This document shows, one piece after another, positions 1 through 12,201 of a stretch of DNA of 64,000 nt. Made by a program: the position numbers and the translations under genes. The notes under the pieces were generated by a model. The model saw only the letters and a program-made list of their open reading frames with translations. It did not search any database and was not told the origin of the DNA. This DNA is from Cristatella mucedo. Taxonomy: Eukaryota > Bryozoa > Phylactolaemata > Cristatellidae. The first letter of the stretch is position 1; each line of letters opens with the position of its first letter. The stretch covers positions 1-64,000 of the forward strand of contig WPIO01000341.1 of assembly GCA_009760855.2 (NCBI GenBank), given 5' to 3'.

Positions 1-2217
1 AATCGTAATAGTCTCGCATCACAATTGCTGTAATTAAACATGACAGAATGCACATGATTTGTGAGAAATCTTCATCTCATCACACTTACCATTTTTATTG
101 GTTTTTAAATGCAGTTTTTAAGTCTTAAATTCAAAATAGGGTGGGTAGCTGATTCAATTTTCGGTATTGGCTTCGATATATACAACTATTTGAAAGGTTT
201 AGGTCCCCAGTAGAGAGCCTAACCGTTGGCTATTTCTCTGAACATTGAGACAGTTATAATAATAATGATAGGCTTGCTAGCAGTGAGCAAATTAGTCTTA
301 CGATTGGAATTTCCAGCAAAGCACTGCGTTAAATTGTAAAACGAATTTTCTAGTTTGCTATCATGGTTTACTTGATAAGCAGAACTGAACTAAATTTTGG
401 CCAATAATACAACCTTTTTCCGAAATTAAGATTTATTTCATTCGATGAGAATTCTTCAGCAAATTATTTGCCACCACTTAAAAACTACTGATGTTTACTT
501 ACTCAATATTGAACATTTAAACCTTAAATTGCAGTGTTAGAGCAACTAAAAGGTTAGGAAGCGACATTCGATCATGAGATCTACGGCCGTTGGTTGTACC
601 GGGATTTTTAATTTGGTAGTTGATTAGCCTTCCTAACTAATTCTCACATTATACAAGATTTGAAAGAGCACAATAACGACAGATCAGTGTGCTAACACAA
701 AGTGTCCATTTCAGGTGACATCTTATAGGCTTTGGACTAAAAACATAATAACAATACATTGGGTATATAGTGCTATCAGATAAAAAGATAGACAGACTGA
801 GCAAGTAAACGAGGCAAGGAGATTGCAAGATTTACCCCGATCGCCATGCTGAGACAGACGACAATTAGAGAAAGAGTAGAAGCAATAGTGTATGCGAGAC
901 TTTTGCAGAGAACAGACTGGCATTTGAGATGAAATGGCCAACAATTTACTAACTACATAGCGTGCTACTCTACTCAAACGACCTACGAACTCATAATTAA
1001 TATGTAGATTCCATTAATATTCCAATTCCTGCAGACAGCACAGCTGGTAACCTTTAGCAGTCGATGGAGATTGACCTTTGCAGTAGGGTAATGAGTTCGT
1101 CTAGCAGGCAAGTGCCAAAGATATGTCTACTTATTTGAATACTACTGAAACCTTTAATTTATATGTTCATCGACGTTATTCGCAGCCGGTAAAGTGAATA
1201 TTTCTGGCTTTGGTAGCTTACGCTAAAAGTTTTTTTCCAGAAAACGAAGGCAGTTGGGAGATTTCACTAAACAAAAATATCGGCAGTAACCAATAGCAAG
1301 CAAATCCATTTTGTTTTTGAATGCAGTTCCTCATAAATCCTATTATAGGATCGTCCAAATGTTTGCTACTCCTGCAAACTGTAAGACCTATTGGCTAATG
1401 ATACTTAATCAATCAGTTGCAAGCCGTTAAACAGAATAGGAAGTTGCAACTATGGTTTAGCAGAATCTTTTTTTCGACAACTTGGCATATCCACGTTTGT
1501 GGACAATCAATTTATAGTGGAGTTGAGACGAGTTTTTTTGTTGGTTTCCCCTTTCAGGATTCGTGAATCATTCAGCTTTTGAAGAAAGAACACTGTGAAC
1601 AATTGAGTAGGTAAGAGGCGTACATACAGAGTTACTGGGACAGTCAGAATTAGGTAACAGACTCTTCTTCGAGCACCGTCTGTATAAATATGTAAAGTTA
1701 TTTGTCATCAACCTTACAATAAGCAATGGGGCCCATATAAAGCCTGTTTGTAGAATTCATACATAGCTCCTGAAAAACCTATTCTATTGTAGGAGCGGCT
1801 CACTCGATTTTAAATTCTTTGAGTCAATTTGAAGAAATCGTTTGAAAGCCCTAGGTTTTCCGTCAAAAAGAAGTCTTGCAATGCTGACACATGCCCATTA
1901 CCTCGTGACTACGAAACCCTAAAATACTACATATTGTCTGATTTAGATTCATATTTATTGAAAAACTACATCTCTAAAGTTCATGAATATGCTGACATTA
2001 TGTGCCTCAATCGATTCCTAAAACTGTTTCTGATCAAGTTATAAGCCACGAAATCCAGTATGGCTTTGGTTTCACTATACCTAGCTGAAATGCTGCACGA
2101 GTCAAAATCACCTCATCAGCTATCGTCGCCAGATTATTCTCAGTAGCGCTTAGCGAACTCGGTGCATCGTAGCCCTGAAGTGTCTCATCTAGTCCGCAAC
2201 TTCTGACTTTCTCAGAT
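1..2217. other. Intergenic, no gene recognised
   Basis: AT-rich sequence with frequent stops in all frames. I see no conserved protein motif, tRNA, or clear repeat shared with the rest of the window. Confidence 0.5.
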
Positions 2218-2352
2218 GCCTGAGCTGGTTTGGTCCGGCAGTTAAGGTGCTCGTCCCGATCAAGGTCAGGCTGAGCTCGTTAGCTCGAGCGATAATGCAT
2301 ACATGGAGTGCCTGAATAGACATTAAGTTGTCTTGTGGTGCCACGTAAGTGA
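2218..2352 (+). repeat. tRNA-derived SINE family 1, copy a (degraded)
   Basis: It begins with the tRNA-like head shared by this family (GAGCTGGTTTGGTCCGGCAG, an A-box-like stretch) and a degraded B-box near 2,280-2,290. It ends with a tail resembling the one in the other copies (TGCCTGAATAGACATTAAG, then a degenerate GGTGCCACGTAAG). The copy is older and more diverged than those at 16,877 and 34,254. Confidence 0.75.
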
Positions 2353-2996
2353 AAAATGTTTATATATACAATTATTATGAAAAACTAGCAAATCCTGGAA
2401 CCTGTGGACGACCGACTATGAAAATGTCCTAAAACTCTTATTTGTCAAACCTTTGTTCAGCTAGTTCATGGTAGACGGCTGACACGTTAATTTTATGGCT
2501 GATGATGAGAAGAAAAATCTTATATTTTTAAAGCCAAATGCAACCGTGATTTGAGGAAACGTGCGCACTTACCAGAGCTCCGAAATTCTAAATAAAATAA
2601 GAAAAAATACAGCCGATCTACTTCATCGCATGTTACGTTCCTTCAAGCCTGCCATTGCCACTTCATCTCAAAATTCATCTCTCAGTCTAAGAATCATCAT
2701 GATCTAACCACTTTAGAGACAGTACTTGATTAGCTGTCCACCCTGTCTCTGACTAACATTCTCTTCAATCTTACGTAACGATAAACGACAGGCCAGCTGC
2801 ACCCTGATATTTAAATTGTTATAGTAGGAAGTCAGTTTCATTTAGGTTTGAAAGTTGTTCATCAGTCCCCTTTACTTGGTTTTTGCAAATGCTATCATCT
2901 AGCACTGTTAAGGTGTACATTTCTTAGCAGTTGATTCACAGCTGTAGCTATCATTTAACTTTCCAGTGATCTGGTTTTGTTATCATCACGTTTTCC
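2353..2996. other. Intergenic, no gene recognised
   Basis: AT-rich spacer between two SINE copies. No coding or RNA signal seen. Confidence 0.5.
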
Positions 2997-3139
2997 TGCC
3001 TCGAGCCTGTTTGGTCCTGCACTTAATGTGTTCGCCCCGACTAAGGTCTGGCTGAGGTCGTGGGCTCGAGCCCCTCGGCATATTTGAAGAAACTGAGTAG
3101 ATATTAGGTTCTCTTGGGGCGCTATGTAAATAAATTATA
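2997..3139 (+). repeat. tRNA-derived SINE family 1, copy b
   Basis: Head GAGCCTGTTTGGTCCTGCAC, central CCCCGACTAAGGTCTGGCTG and a B-box-like GGCTCGAGCCCC near 3,063 match the family. The 3' part (TTAGGTTCTCTTGGGGCGCT, then ATGTAAATAAATTA) is the tail that resembles the LINE 3' end in this window. Confidence 0.85.
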
Positions 3140-4789
3140 ACTTTTGTGGGCAACTTTCTAGGTAAACATAATCTCAGTCCTTTGCTCTATATATAGGGCG
3201 CTAAGATACGTACTTAGATGGCAGTGAACCTCATCAAGCGGAAAACAATAAACTTAATAGACGAATTACAAACCCAAAGAGTGAGACCTTATGAGTGTAA
3301 CCCTCAAAACTTGCTCTTTTAAGGTATGCCAATGTTAGAGCATTTTTCAACAGTTCCGTACCGATTGACTACCACTTCGGCGTCACAATAAACTCTGACT
3401 ATTTCGACCCATATTACAATGGAAAGTATGAGAACCTGCTAAGACATGGAATTAGCATCTAAATATGATTTGTTTTTGCAACGAAGTTCTTTTATAATTA
3501 CTTCGCCGTACAAGTAGCAATGCATTTTATGCATGAACATAGTCAGTTACATTAGCTTAAGCTACTTAAGTAACTGCCGAGCTTTGGCAGATGTACATAT
3601 CGGCAACGTAAAAGTGAAAGCGTTCCCGTATTTAAACCCTTCGTATATTTCTAGCTTGCTTAAAGGTAAATATAAACTGTAACATTATATCACCTGCTTA
3701 AACATCATGAAAGCTCTGAAACTGGCTAGATAAAAATTTTGGTGAATTAATGGCCTGGGTCTCTCCATGATAACATGTCGCTTCCGATCTTGGTAAAGCC
3801 ACTATGCCATGAGCTAGTTTTCGAAAATCACTCGCTGATAAGTTTTTTTGTGCAATCGTGATCAGTGCTATTACTTAAGATCGTCATGTTTAATTGTTAA
3901 TATGTCGCACGCCCGGTTAATTTGGTAGTGTGCTAATAACAGGAAGATTTTAAATACACCTATCATAACTTACAATCTACCTGGATTTCTCAGAAAACTA
4001 AACAATGGGTGTCGATGATTAATTCAGTCCTTCTTATTTAGCTTAACAAGCTTCCAAGGTAAACGCGTTTTAGAAATCGGCATTGCATAAGTAGATATCT
4101 CAAATCAAATTGTAACTTACAGACAGCAAATGCCGACCGCCACAAATGTCTTGAGCAGTACTCTCCCCATTTAGGTACATCTCGCACTATGTTAAGCTGG
4201 GTGCCAGGTTTCTTTCAAGAGGGTTGTATGTGGCTCAGGGAAAAAGACCGTTGAATATGTAATAAATATCTTTACATTAGAGGTTCATAAGATTAGCTGA
4301 GTGTCACATGTTTACGGCGACTTACTTCCAGTGGCTTTATGACCTGGAAGTGTCAACTGCTATCTAGAAGACTAATTTGTTTCTACTAACTTATTTTTAG
4401 TGTGCCTGTAATTTAGGCACGCTAATTTTAAAAGACCCGTCCTTAGAATAATAGGCAATCTTTAGTCTCATTTCTAGCTAGCCCCAGCTGGCGTATTGCA
4501 AAATATGTCCCAGCATTGCAAGAATTGCGAACATTTCATTTTTAATTATCGGCGACAATAACACTCAATTATTCTCCCCCTCCACCTGATTCAGGAGTAG
4601 TGTTGGGATATTGGCTGATAAGAGAAATCAGTTCAGCGTCTCAACCGGTTGTAGTTTAAAGAATAATTTCCATTTCCACCTGCTTTGCCGAGTTGCTGGC
4701 TATCTGAAAAGCATCGTAAATATTTAAAAATCCTCAATCTGTTGTGAAATAACTGTACTGCTTGCACCAGCCTTCTAATCCCAGCTCTT
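3140..4789. other. Intergenic, no gene recognised
   Basis: No convincing exon, RNA gene or repeat found; only short chance reading frames. Confidence 0.5.
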
Positions 4790-5075
4790 AGTAATGTAAC
4801 GTAATGTAATATGTGGAGATTCTTTATCTCCGACTGTAACTCCACAAGTACTAAAGACTGTGTGGGTGTTACACTGGAGAGTTTTGAATAGCTCACTTAC
4901 AGACTAAGTCATTTTCGGTACGCTTTTGGTGGCCAACAGACTTCATCTCACACAAGAAAAAACAGTTGCAAGCATAGCAGACTCGGTAGAGCAGTTTAGG
5001 TAGTGAGTGACATTGAAGCAAGAGCTCAGGACCCCTGAAAAGGATGAGCTATAGTAGGATGAGAAGAGCGAATTT
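4790..5075 (+). repeat. Unclassified 0.28-kb repeat, copy 1 of 3
   Basis: This segment aligns along its length with 31,905-32,172 and 62,668-62,950. Shared landmarks are ATCTCCG...GTAACTCCACAA, a GTGTTAC...GGAGAGTT block, GCTCACT(T/C)ACAG, a GTACGC(A/T)TT block and CTCAGGACC(C/G)CTGAAAA. It has no recognisable coding frame, tRNA boxes, or terminal inverted repeats. This is the most diverged of the three copies. It may be a SINE without an evident Pol III head, a LINE fragment of unrecognised type, or a MITE. Confidence 0.7.
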
Positions 5076-7519
5076 CGTTGCGAACAATTGAGGAAGCGAG
5101 TTTCACAGTCTATGACCAGCCGAGGTAAAGCTTCTGTCTGTAACGATTTTTAAGTGTAGGATTGGAATAGGGAGTCAATTGCGCATACAGTTCAAGAGGA
5201 CACAGAGAATGTAAAACCGGTGCTGCAATTGAGCTACGTACAGAGGTGGCAAGCCATGATCGGTCCAATGTATCAGGGTAAAAACTGCACTCTGTATCCG
5301 TCGATGCACCGCCAGCCATCCTAGCTCTTTCGCAAAGAAGAGGCATAGTCAAATATCCTAGCTCAAAAACACGGCATAATCTTAAGAATTCATCAGCATC
5401 TATCAGCGTAGCACGTCTATATACTCACCACCTATTGCATTAGCCATAAAGGCTTACCCACAGCACGATTGAAACCAACTACCTCGCAGCCGAGGTCGTC
5501 AAAAACAACTGCCTTACATAATATGCCGTCACAGCTTTTACAACTGATGAAGACACCAATTATTTACTAGACATATCTTGGCGGTAAAGCTTTCAGCAGG
5601 AATGGGCTTAATTACTTCAACTTTGTGTGAAGCTGGAAGACCAGGACATTTCCCAACGCTTCTACCAACTAGAATTTCTGGTTATAGCTTGTATAGTGAG
5701 ATCACCGATTAATAATTCTGTACGTGGTATCAGGGGGAGTTAGTGACTGTGAATCCCTGCTTGTGGTCTTTGCCATATTGCTTTGAATAATGCTGCTTTT
5801 GAAAGCTTTCTACCATCTTTACAATAGTCCATCTTGCCTCGCTTATCTTACACCATTCTCCGGAGTGCTTTAAAAGAGAGTTTCTCTCTCCTAGAGCACT
5901 AGTAAAGCCACATATTAATATCGTTATTCATTTTAAAGCATTCTAGAATACCTCAGGTTTAATCAATAAATTGAATGTTGTAGTTAAAGTAAAAGAATAT
6001 TACTTCAAAAAAAATCCTAGGAATCGCTTTGGTAATCCAGCATAGCTGTAGTTTTAAAATTTCAAATATCCCTTAGCATACGAATATCAAAAGTAATTGT
6101 TATTTATTTAGGATTTCGCACATTGCAGTTCATTTAAAAAGTTTATTCAAGAGTTCTCTTAGTCATGTTGACTAAACAATTTTAATTAGTTGTAATTGCA
6201 ATACAAAAACGTGTTAAATAAATAAAAAAAACTCAAATTAAATTATTAAATAAACGTGTTAAACGTTCATTTCTGGAGCAGAAAATTACGGTGGGATACA
6301 TTTTAAACTGTTCTCACGTGTACAACTCTTGAAGCGTAGTCAATTAGTTTCATGTCACACCAAATGCTTTATTTGGTGACCATTGATGCCGAAAATAGTA
6401 TTCTACTAGGCAAAGTTAAAAACCCATCACATTCTTCAGCAAGTTCGGTAATGATTTAGAAGACATTGAAAGGTTATAATGAGACCTTCGTCAGGCTAGG
6501 TGAAGTTTCGTCCCTAGCACAACTAAACCAGCTGACGGGGATGCTGAGACTGATAGAGACGCAAATATCGACCAAATGCTCATGATTTTTGACCCAGCGA
6601 GTTTTTTCGTGTGTCACTTTTTTATTTTGAATTAGAATCTAAAGTTATTTATTGTCGAGCCGAGCTTCAGTGGCAACACATAATGATTCATATTAGGCAC
6701 CAGCATTCGTGTGCATGGCTGGTCACAGGGAACGGGCTGAAGCACCTATGGCTGCTGGATGACCACGGCATTAAATTCTTAGAATATCCACAATCGCGAT
6801 GCATATAAGCCCGTCGTGTACGGAAACGAGTAGCCAGGCACGACAAGACTACTAAGCACGATCTTATTCTAAAAAAGGCAAGATTTTCAAACTTACGTAC
6901 TACCGTGTCAGAAAAGTCGTACGGTCAAGATAAACATTTGGAACTGCTTGTTATCCTAGTTGGGGTGAAGTTAAATTTTGATTTTGGACTTTTAAAATGT
7001 TAAGCTGTTTATTCTATAATCTAATGACTTTGAGAAGATTACAACTTTGGAAATTCTGCTATTAAGAAATAATTGCATAAAATTACTGCCTTGAATTACC
7101 CCAAGGTAATAGTTCAACTCCCAGGACAACCAGTTTTCTTGCTCGTTTGATAAGAGTGCCGTTCAGTAACAAATCTGATCATAACTCAATACTTCGCAAT
7201 GTCACGTAGATCATCATATCCAACGGTATTAAACTCACTTTAATGATAAATTAAGATTTTTGTTCCAACTTAATCGGATTGATATCGTTATTAGTCTATG
7301 CATTTTAGATAAAATTAACTCGGCGAACAGTTTTGCAAACACTCAATCATGATATTCATGCTGAACAGTGTTCGAACCTACTTGAGCCAAATGTCCGGAT
7401 GAAATTAACTAAGTGAATCCCTGCTGTTTACTTTGAAATCAAGCTGAGTGCATGCTGTTTTACTGGTCTTTTCGACAATTTGATTTTCCCATGCTTGTAT
7501 ACTATTAATTTTAGAATCA
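5076..7519. other. Intergenic, upstream of the peptide gene
   Basis: No gene recognised. The last part (about 7,300-7,514) would hold the promoter or a 5' UTR intron of the peptide gene. A pyrimidine-rich stretch ending TTTTAG at 7,509-7,514 lies only five bases before the ATG and could be a splice acceptor, for a 5' UTR exon or for trans-splicing. Confidence 0.4.
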
Positions 7520-7919
7520 ATGAAGCTACCGGCTGCAACAGTTGCCTTGTGTCTTTTGCTTTGTGCATTTGCAGCTGAAACTAACCTGGTGAGTCCAAAA
7601 ACCATTTTAGTATGTTACCCGAGTGTCGACTAAAATAAGTGTTTCAATTAAGCAACGTAATATTGAGAGAATTTTTCAAAATATATTTTCAGGAATCGGA
7701 AAAACATGACGAGCTGAGTGGTGAAGCTTTGGATCAGTCAGGTCACGGACTTTACATGACTTTTAGCAATTACATTTCTATTGATTATTCTGATCCCATG
7801 CTTACTTGGATTTGACTAATAACTGAATATGTACTGTTTTAGAGGATAAAGACCTCAAGAGATTTTGGTTTATTCCTATTGGTATGGCTATAGGAGCAGC
7901 AGCCAAATTGCTCGGATAA
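7520..7919 (+). CDS. Secreted peptide precursor, antimicrobial/cytolytic-type architecture (three exons)
   Basis: Three exons join in frame into a 64-residue precursor: 7,520-7,588, 7,693-7,741 and 7,843-7,919 (TAA at 7,917-7,919). Introns of 104 and 101 bp start GT and end AG (donor GTGAGT; acceptors ATTTTCAG and TGTTTTAG), with phases 0 and 1. Exon 1 encodes a clear signal peptide (basic n-region, core VALCLLLCAFA, cleavage near AFA/A). Exon 2 is acidic (ESEKHDELSGEALDQS), typical of a pro-region that keeps a cationic or membrane-active peptide silent. Exon 3 starts acidic, reaches a Lys-Arg processing site, and then encodes an 18-residue hydrophobic segment rich in Phe, Trp, Ile, Ala and Gly with one Lys, ending Leu-Leu-Gly. 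The terminal Gly suggests C-terminal amidation. The layout is that of antimicrobial or venom-type peptide precursors; a neuropeptide is possible but less likely given the hydrophobicity. Function is inferred from architecture only. Confidence 0.75.
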
Positions 7920-8085
7920 GCAATATAGAACTTGAGGAAAGCACTTGTGAAGAGAGCAGCCAAGATGGAAGGGTGAAGCCGTAATTGATATAGCTGCTAT
8001 AGCACACAATGTTACTAATTGAGGCTTCACAGAGTAGATCATGAATGTGAGGTGATAAACAGTGTGGTTATCTGCTAAGGTCTGC

Positions 8086-8091
8086 AATAAA
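8086..8091 (+). promoter_or_regulatory. Candidate polyadenylation signal of the peptide gene
   Basis: AATAAA lies 167 bp after the stop codon of the secreted peptide gene, in a suitable position for its 3' UTR. No transcript evidence is available. Confidence 0.45.
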
Positions 8092-9279
8092 ACCTCAATT
8101 ACGCCATTTGAAATAGGAAATTGTATTATACCGATGCAAGTTGTCACCAGGGATCAAGTTAGCCTTTGATTCAGTCGTAGCAAATGGTCATTTGATACGA
8201 AAGCTCACATAACTCACACTTAAATTACATGCTGCATATGATAATAAAGATGATAATAGTAACACACTAGATATATCATCATCAAATAGCTCAAATTATT
8301 CTTAGGAGTACGAAATTGGCTGCAAAGGAAAAACAAATAAAAAACTGAAAAGCAGCTCTTTTTATTTAATATCAGAACTCTCGCCACAACAGTCGACTCA
8401 ACCTAAACATGGCGCTTGTAAACTTACTCTACATTATTAATCACAAATAGCCTAAATTCCCACGTAGGATTAACGAAAAATGAGACCTTCTACTCTCGAT
8501 AAATAATTAAAAATATTGTCTTTCCTTCCTATTAGCTAGGTATACGTTTTACCAATGACGTTATTAATGCATATCCGTTAAATAAAGATCTTTCTAGTGC
8601 AGGAGTAATCGCACTTTTAGTACTCGAAAGTCAAGCAGATGCTTTGCTTTTCATTTACTAGATAGTAGTCCATTCGCAGTTTAAACGTAGCCAGATATAT
8701 TACCGCCAACGACTGTTGGCTGGACTTATTTTTCGACAATCCTGAGCTGCTGTTTCTGAGCTGCTCACTCACCACACTACCATCTCGACTCATCCGTGGC
8801 TCACTCTGTGCATTTTCTAGGTTAAAATAAGTCTCTTGGCTACCTCAAGCATACCAAAAGCCTTTAAAGATTGGAGGACACTTTAGAAATCTCACCTGCA
8901 CAAAACTTACCCAGTTTGAGCATTTTTGTGGAGCTACAGAAAAAGATGCAGTCCAGAAACAGCTACGAGTACCATTTATGGCCAGCTGGTACATAATACG
9001 GTTAGGCTTTCAGCTTGCCTTAAAAGTTGCTTGCTTCTTAGTTGTCTGAACATTTTTATGGTGTAGGTCATTGCAAATGCCTGTCCTCCTGTTGGCAGCA
9101 GGCTAAATCTAATCGGGTCTATTAACATATCAGGCGAAGCATGAGATTCTTTATAATAAAAATGAAACGACATGGGGCATAGGTAGGAGTCGCATTATGA
9201 ATATCCCCCTTTCCCGTTATTACAACTGTAGCTACAGCCCGTCTCGCTGTGGCTAATCAAATGCAACAATTGGCTTATA
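8092..9279. other. Intergenic, no gene recognised
   Basis: No coding or RNA feature supported. Confidence 0.5.
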
Positions 9280-11041
9280 ATATGAATAATAATAGTAGTG
9301 CAAATAATAAAGGGCCCTCACAGAACTTAATCTCTTTCAATGTGCTTTGCACTTGCTGGAAAGCGAAATGCAATCAAATGGTATGTAAAATCATGCTTGA
9401 AAAACAAACAAAATGAATAATATGGTTAGGGGTGACATGCACTGGGTCAGCATGCAAATGTGGTTAGTGGCAGCATGAACAGTGTCAGCACGCATAAGCA
9501 CATCGAGGACGAATCACAAGGACCCACTAAATGCTGTCCTAAATAGGTATGTTTTTAAGTTTCTTTTAAATGTGGTCAGGTCAGGGGATGTTGTGATGCA
9601 GGTCTGGAGAGAGTTCCAGACTTTGGGAGCATACGAACTAAATGCACGGTCTCCAAAGGATTTAAGGTTTGTACGAGGTATTTGTAGACTATTGGATTCT
9701 GAAAAGCGGGTGGTACGATGCTTGAGCTGATGGGGTGGTATATATGAGAGATAGGCTGGAGCCATAGAATGAAGGGACCAAAAAGTGAGCAACAAAACCT
9801 TGAACTCTGTCTATCGCTTGACAGGTAGCCATTGCAGGTCAGCGATAGGTACAGTAATGAGGCAACTGGGAAGCTCACGACAGACAAACCTAGCAGCAGA
9901 GTTTTGCACCAGCTGCAATCGCCTGATCACACATGCTGGTGTGCCAGTAAGCATTGAGTTGCAAAAGGCGAGACTGGATGTCACGAATGCATTGACCAAC
10001 TTAGATGATGAATCCTTATCTAAACAAGCCCGAATTTTAGCAATGTTATGAACCTGAAATTAGGCGGATTTGACTGTGGAGAAGATATCGTCGTCTAACG
10101 AAAGGTCGCTTTGGAATATGATACCTAAATTTCGAGCTGATTCAACTGGAAATATGCTGGCAGAGCCAATTTTGAGAGTCAGCCTTTCCAATTCATGAAT
10201 CACACTGGGTTTGCCCATAACTAGCAAGTTAGTTTTCTCATCGTTTAGTTTTAGAACATTTGCTGCCATCCATGTGCGGATGTCATTAATACATGCAGCA
10301 AGTGAGTTGAGAGAACTTGAGGTGCTCGAATACTGGGATGGATCAAAGCAAAAGTACAACTGAGTGTCATCTGCATTGAAGAGAAAGCCTAGATAGTGCT
10401 TAGCAATCACATCAGCAAGAGGGAGAGTATAGGCTGTGAAAGAACCGGACCTAGCACGAAGCCCTGAGGTACTCCATATTTCAGAGGTACTTCAGATGAT
10501 CTTCGTCCATTCACGTCAATACTTTGGAGTCTCCCACTGAGATAGGACCTGAACCACTGCAGAGCAGTGCCAGTGATGCCCAGGCGAGATGAGATGTGCT
10601 CTTGAAGAACTTTGTGATAGACAATATCAAAAGCTGGCTGAAGATTTAGCAAAACAAGCAGAGACACTCTATCCATGTCTGCATTCCTAAGAAGATCGTT
10701 GTATACCCTAAGCAATGCTGACTCTGTGGAGGGATTAGCTCTCAAGCCTGACTGGAACTTACTAGCAACGTGTGAGGTTTCAATATATAAGTTCAACTGG
10801 TCTGCCACGACCCGTTCCAGTGTGTTTGATAGGAATGGTAGAACGGAGACTGGGCGGTGGTTTCTTAGCTTCTCTTGGTCTAGTGTCGCTTTCTTGAGAA
10901 GTGGCCTGAATACAGCATTTTTGAAAGGTGCTGGGACATGACCTGAGGCTAATCACATATTAACGATGTTAGGTATGCACGGCAGCAGCAGATCAATGCA
11001 ACGTAGGAGCAGGACAGTGGTAATAGGGTCTAGAGGACTAG

Positions 11042-11240
11042 TAGTGAGCCGTGATGGTACACTAGGTAAGGCGGTTGCTTTCACGACTTCGATCCCGAGG
11101 TTGTGGGTTCGATTCCTGCGGTGGGCGATTCTGTATTTCCACTGTGAGCGGTGGTGATAGCCATAAAGGCTCTTCAGTCGCTATACGAAAAGAGGCCGTT
11201 TAATCAGCCAGGATTTATTGATTTATTTATTTAGTTGTCT
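11042..11240 (+). repeat. tRNA-derived SINE family 2, copy a, inserted in LINE copy A
   Basis: The tRNA-like head begins GAGCCGTGATGGTACACTAG. The B-box GGTTCGATTCC is at 11,106-11,116. It is followed by GGTGGGCGA, a GTGGTGATAGCCATAAAGGC block and a tail AGAGGCCGTTTAATCAGCC running into TTTA repeats. The same order, inverted, is at 20,318-20,505. The element splits the LINE sequence between about 11,040 and 11,241, so it inserted after the LINE. Confidence 0.85.
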
Positions 11241-11634
11241 TCTTCGATTGAGATATGAACTTACGGACTAGATCACTAGTGACCTGCTTAAATGCATACA
11301 TTGAGGTGCAGCCAGGAACCGAGGAACAGCATTCTAGTGGGGAGGTTGTCATAGCAGGGATAGATTCCCTGATCTTGTCTATCTTCTGCAAAAAGAATCG
11401 AGAGAAGCGATCGGGCCGTTTAATTAGCCAGGATTTATTTATTTATTTATTTAGTTGTCTTCTTCGATTGAGATATGAACTTACGGACTATATCACTAGT
11501 GACCTGCTTAAATGCATACATGGAGGTGCAGCCAGGAACCGAGGAACTGCATTCTAGTGGGGAGGTTGTCATCGCAGGGAAAGATTCCCTGATCTTGTCT
11601 ATCTTCTGCAAAAAGAATCGAGAGAAGCGATCGG
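11194..11634. repeat. 220-bp tandem duplication (SINE tail plus LINE linker)
   Basis: Units 11,194-11,413 and 11,414-11,634 are nearly identical. Each contains the 3' end of SINE family 2 (GGCCGTTTAATCAGCCAGG, then TTTA repeats) followed by about 175 bp of LINE linker. Because the unit spans the SINE/LINE junction, the duplication happened after the SINE inserted. Confidence 0.9.
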
Positions 11635-12201
11635 ATAGATCCTCACAAGGATCATCAGGTTAGGATCTAATCTGGTAACGGTAGAGGAGATGGTTTATTA
11701 TCGAAATCAGCATTCTTGGATTGTGCATCTTGGATTCAAAAATGTTCCTGTAGAAGCTACACATGGCCTTTACTAGACTCGATTGGTACGACCTACAGTA
11801 GTCTTCATATGCCTGTCGATGGACCCTTAGTCCGGATCTTGTGTATGCTTTTCAAGCTTTCGCTTAGTAGACCTGGCTAGTTTAATGTCTGTAGTAAATC
11901 ATAGGCCTTCTTGGCGGGGGCGCACAATGTGCTTTGTCAGAGGTGTCAACTCTTCGAGCGTGTCAGCTAGTATCGTGTTGTAGCTATCTACCAATGAAGA
12001 CCGATCGGAGGGAGGATTAAGCTGCAGAGGTGAAGCAGATATTCTCGCACGAACAGCATCGATGTCAAGGGTCTTGAGGTTTCGTGTTTCACGGGTTATT
12101 TTAAAGGAGGAGGTGGGCACACACTGAAGATTGAATGAGATCTGCATGTGATCAGATAAGCAGGATTTGGTGATAATAGGTGATGACAAAAGGCAGTTGT
12201 A

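Larger units (their letters stand above)
9280..12201 (-). mobile_element. CR1/L2-type LINE, copy A, long but defective
   Basis: This is the longest copy of the main LINE family. On the minus strand it runs from an endonuclease-to-RT linker (about 12,200) through reverse transcriptase to a 3' UTR with the family stem-loop, ending in an (ATT)-type tail at about 9,280. Broken RT frames lie at 10,407-10,808 and 10,060-10,410; the C-terminal domain lies at 9,811-9,999 and 9,514-9,795. The catalytic box reads NADD instead of YADD, so the copy is dead. A tRNA-type SINE and a 220-bp tandem duplication interrupt the linker at 11,042-11,634. The 5' end is truncated, because homology with the copy at 21.6-22.5 kb stops at about 12,201. 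Confidence 0.9.

Noticed and set aside
7405-7605. Minus-strand 66-codon frame over the peptide gene
   Set aside because: Antisense to a spliced gene with good signal peptide and splice sites; no motif of its own.
9482-9730. Plus-strand open frames over LINE copies (also 21,000, 32,628, 50,582 on the opposite strand)
   Set aside because: They recur only because they are antisense shadows of the conserved LINE C-terminal region.
11090-11120. Possible tRNA genes at 11.1 and 20.4 kb (good B-boxes)
   Set aside because: Acceptor and anticodon stems are not complete and both are followed by the same SINE body and TTTA tail.
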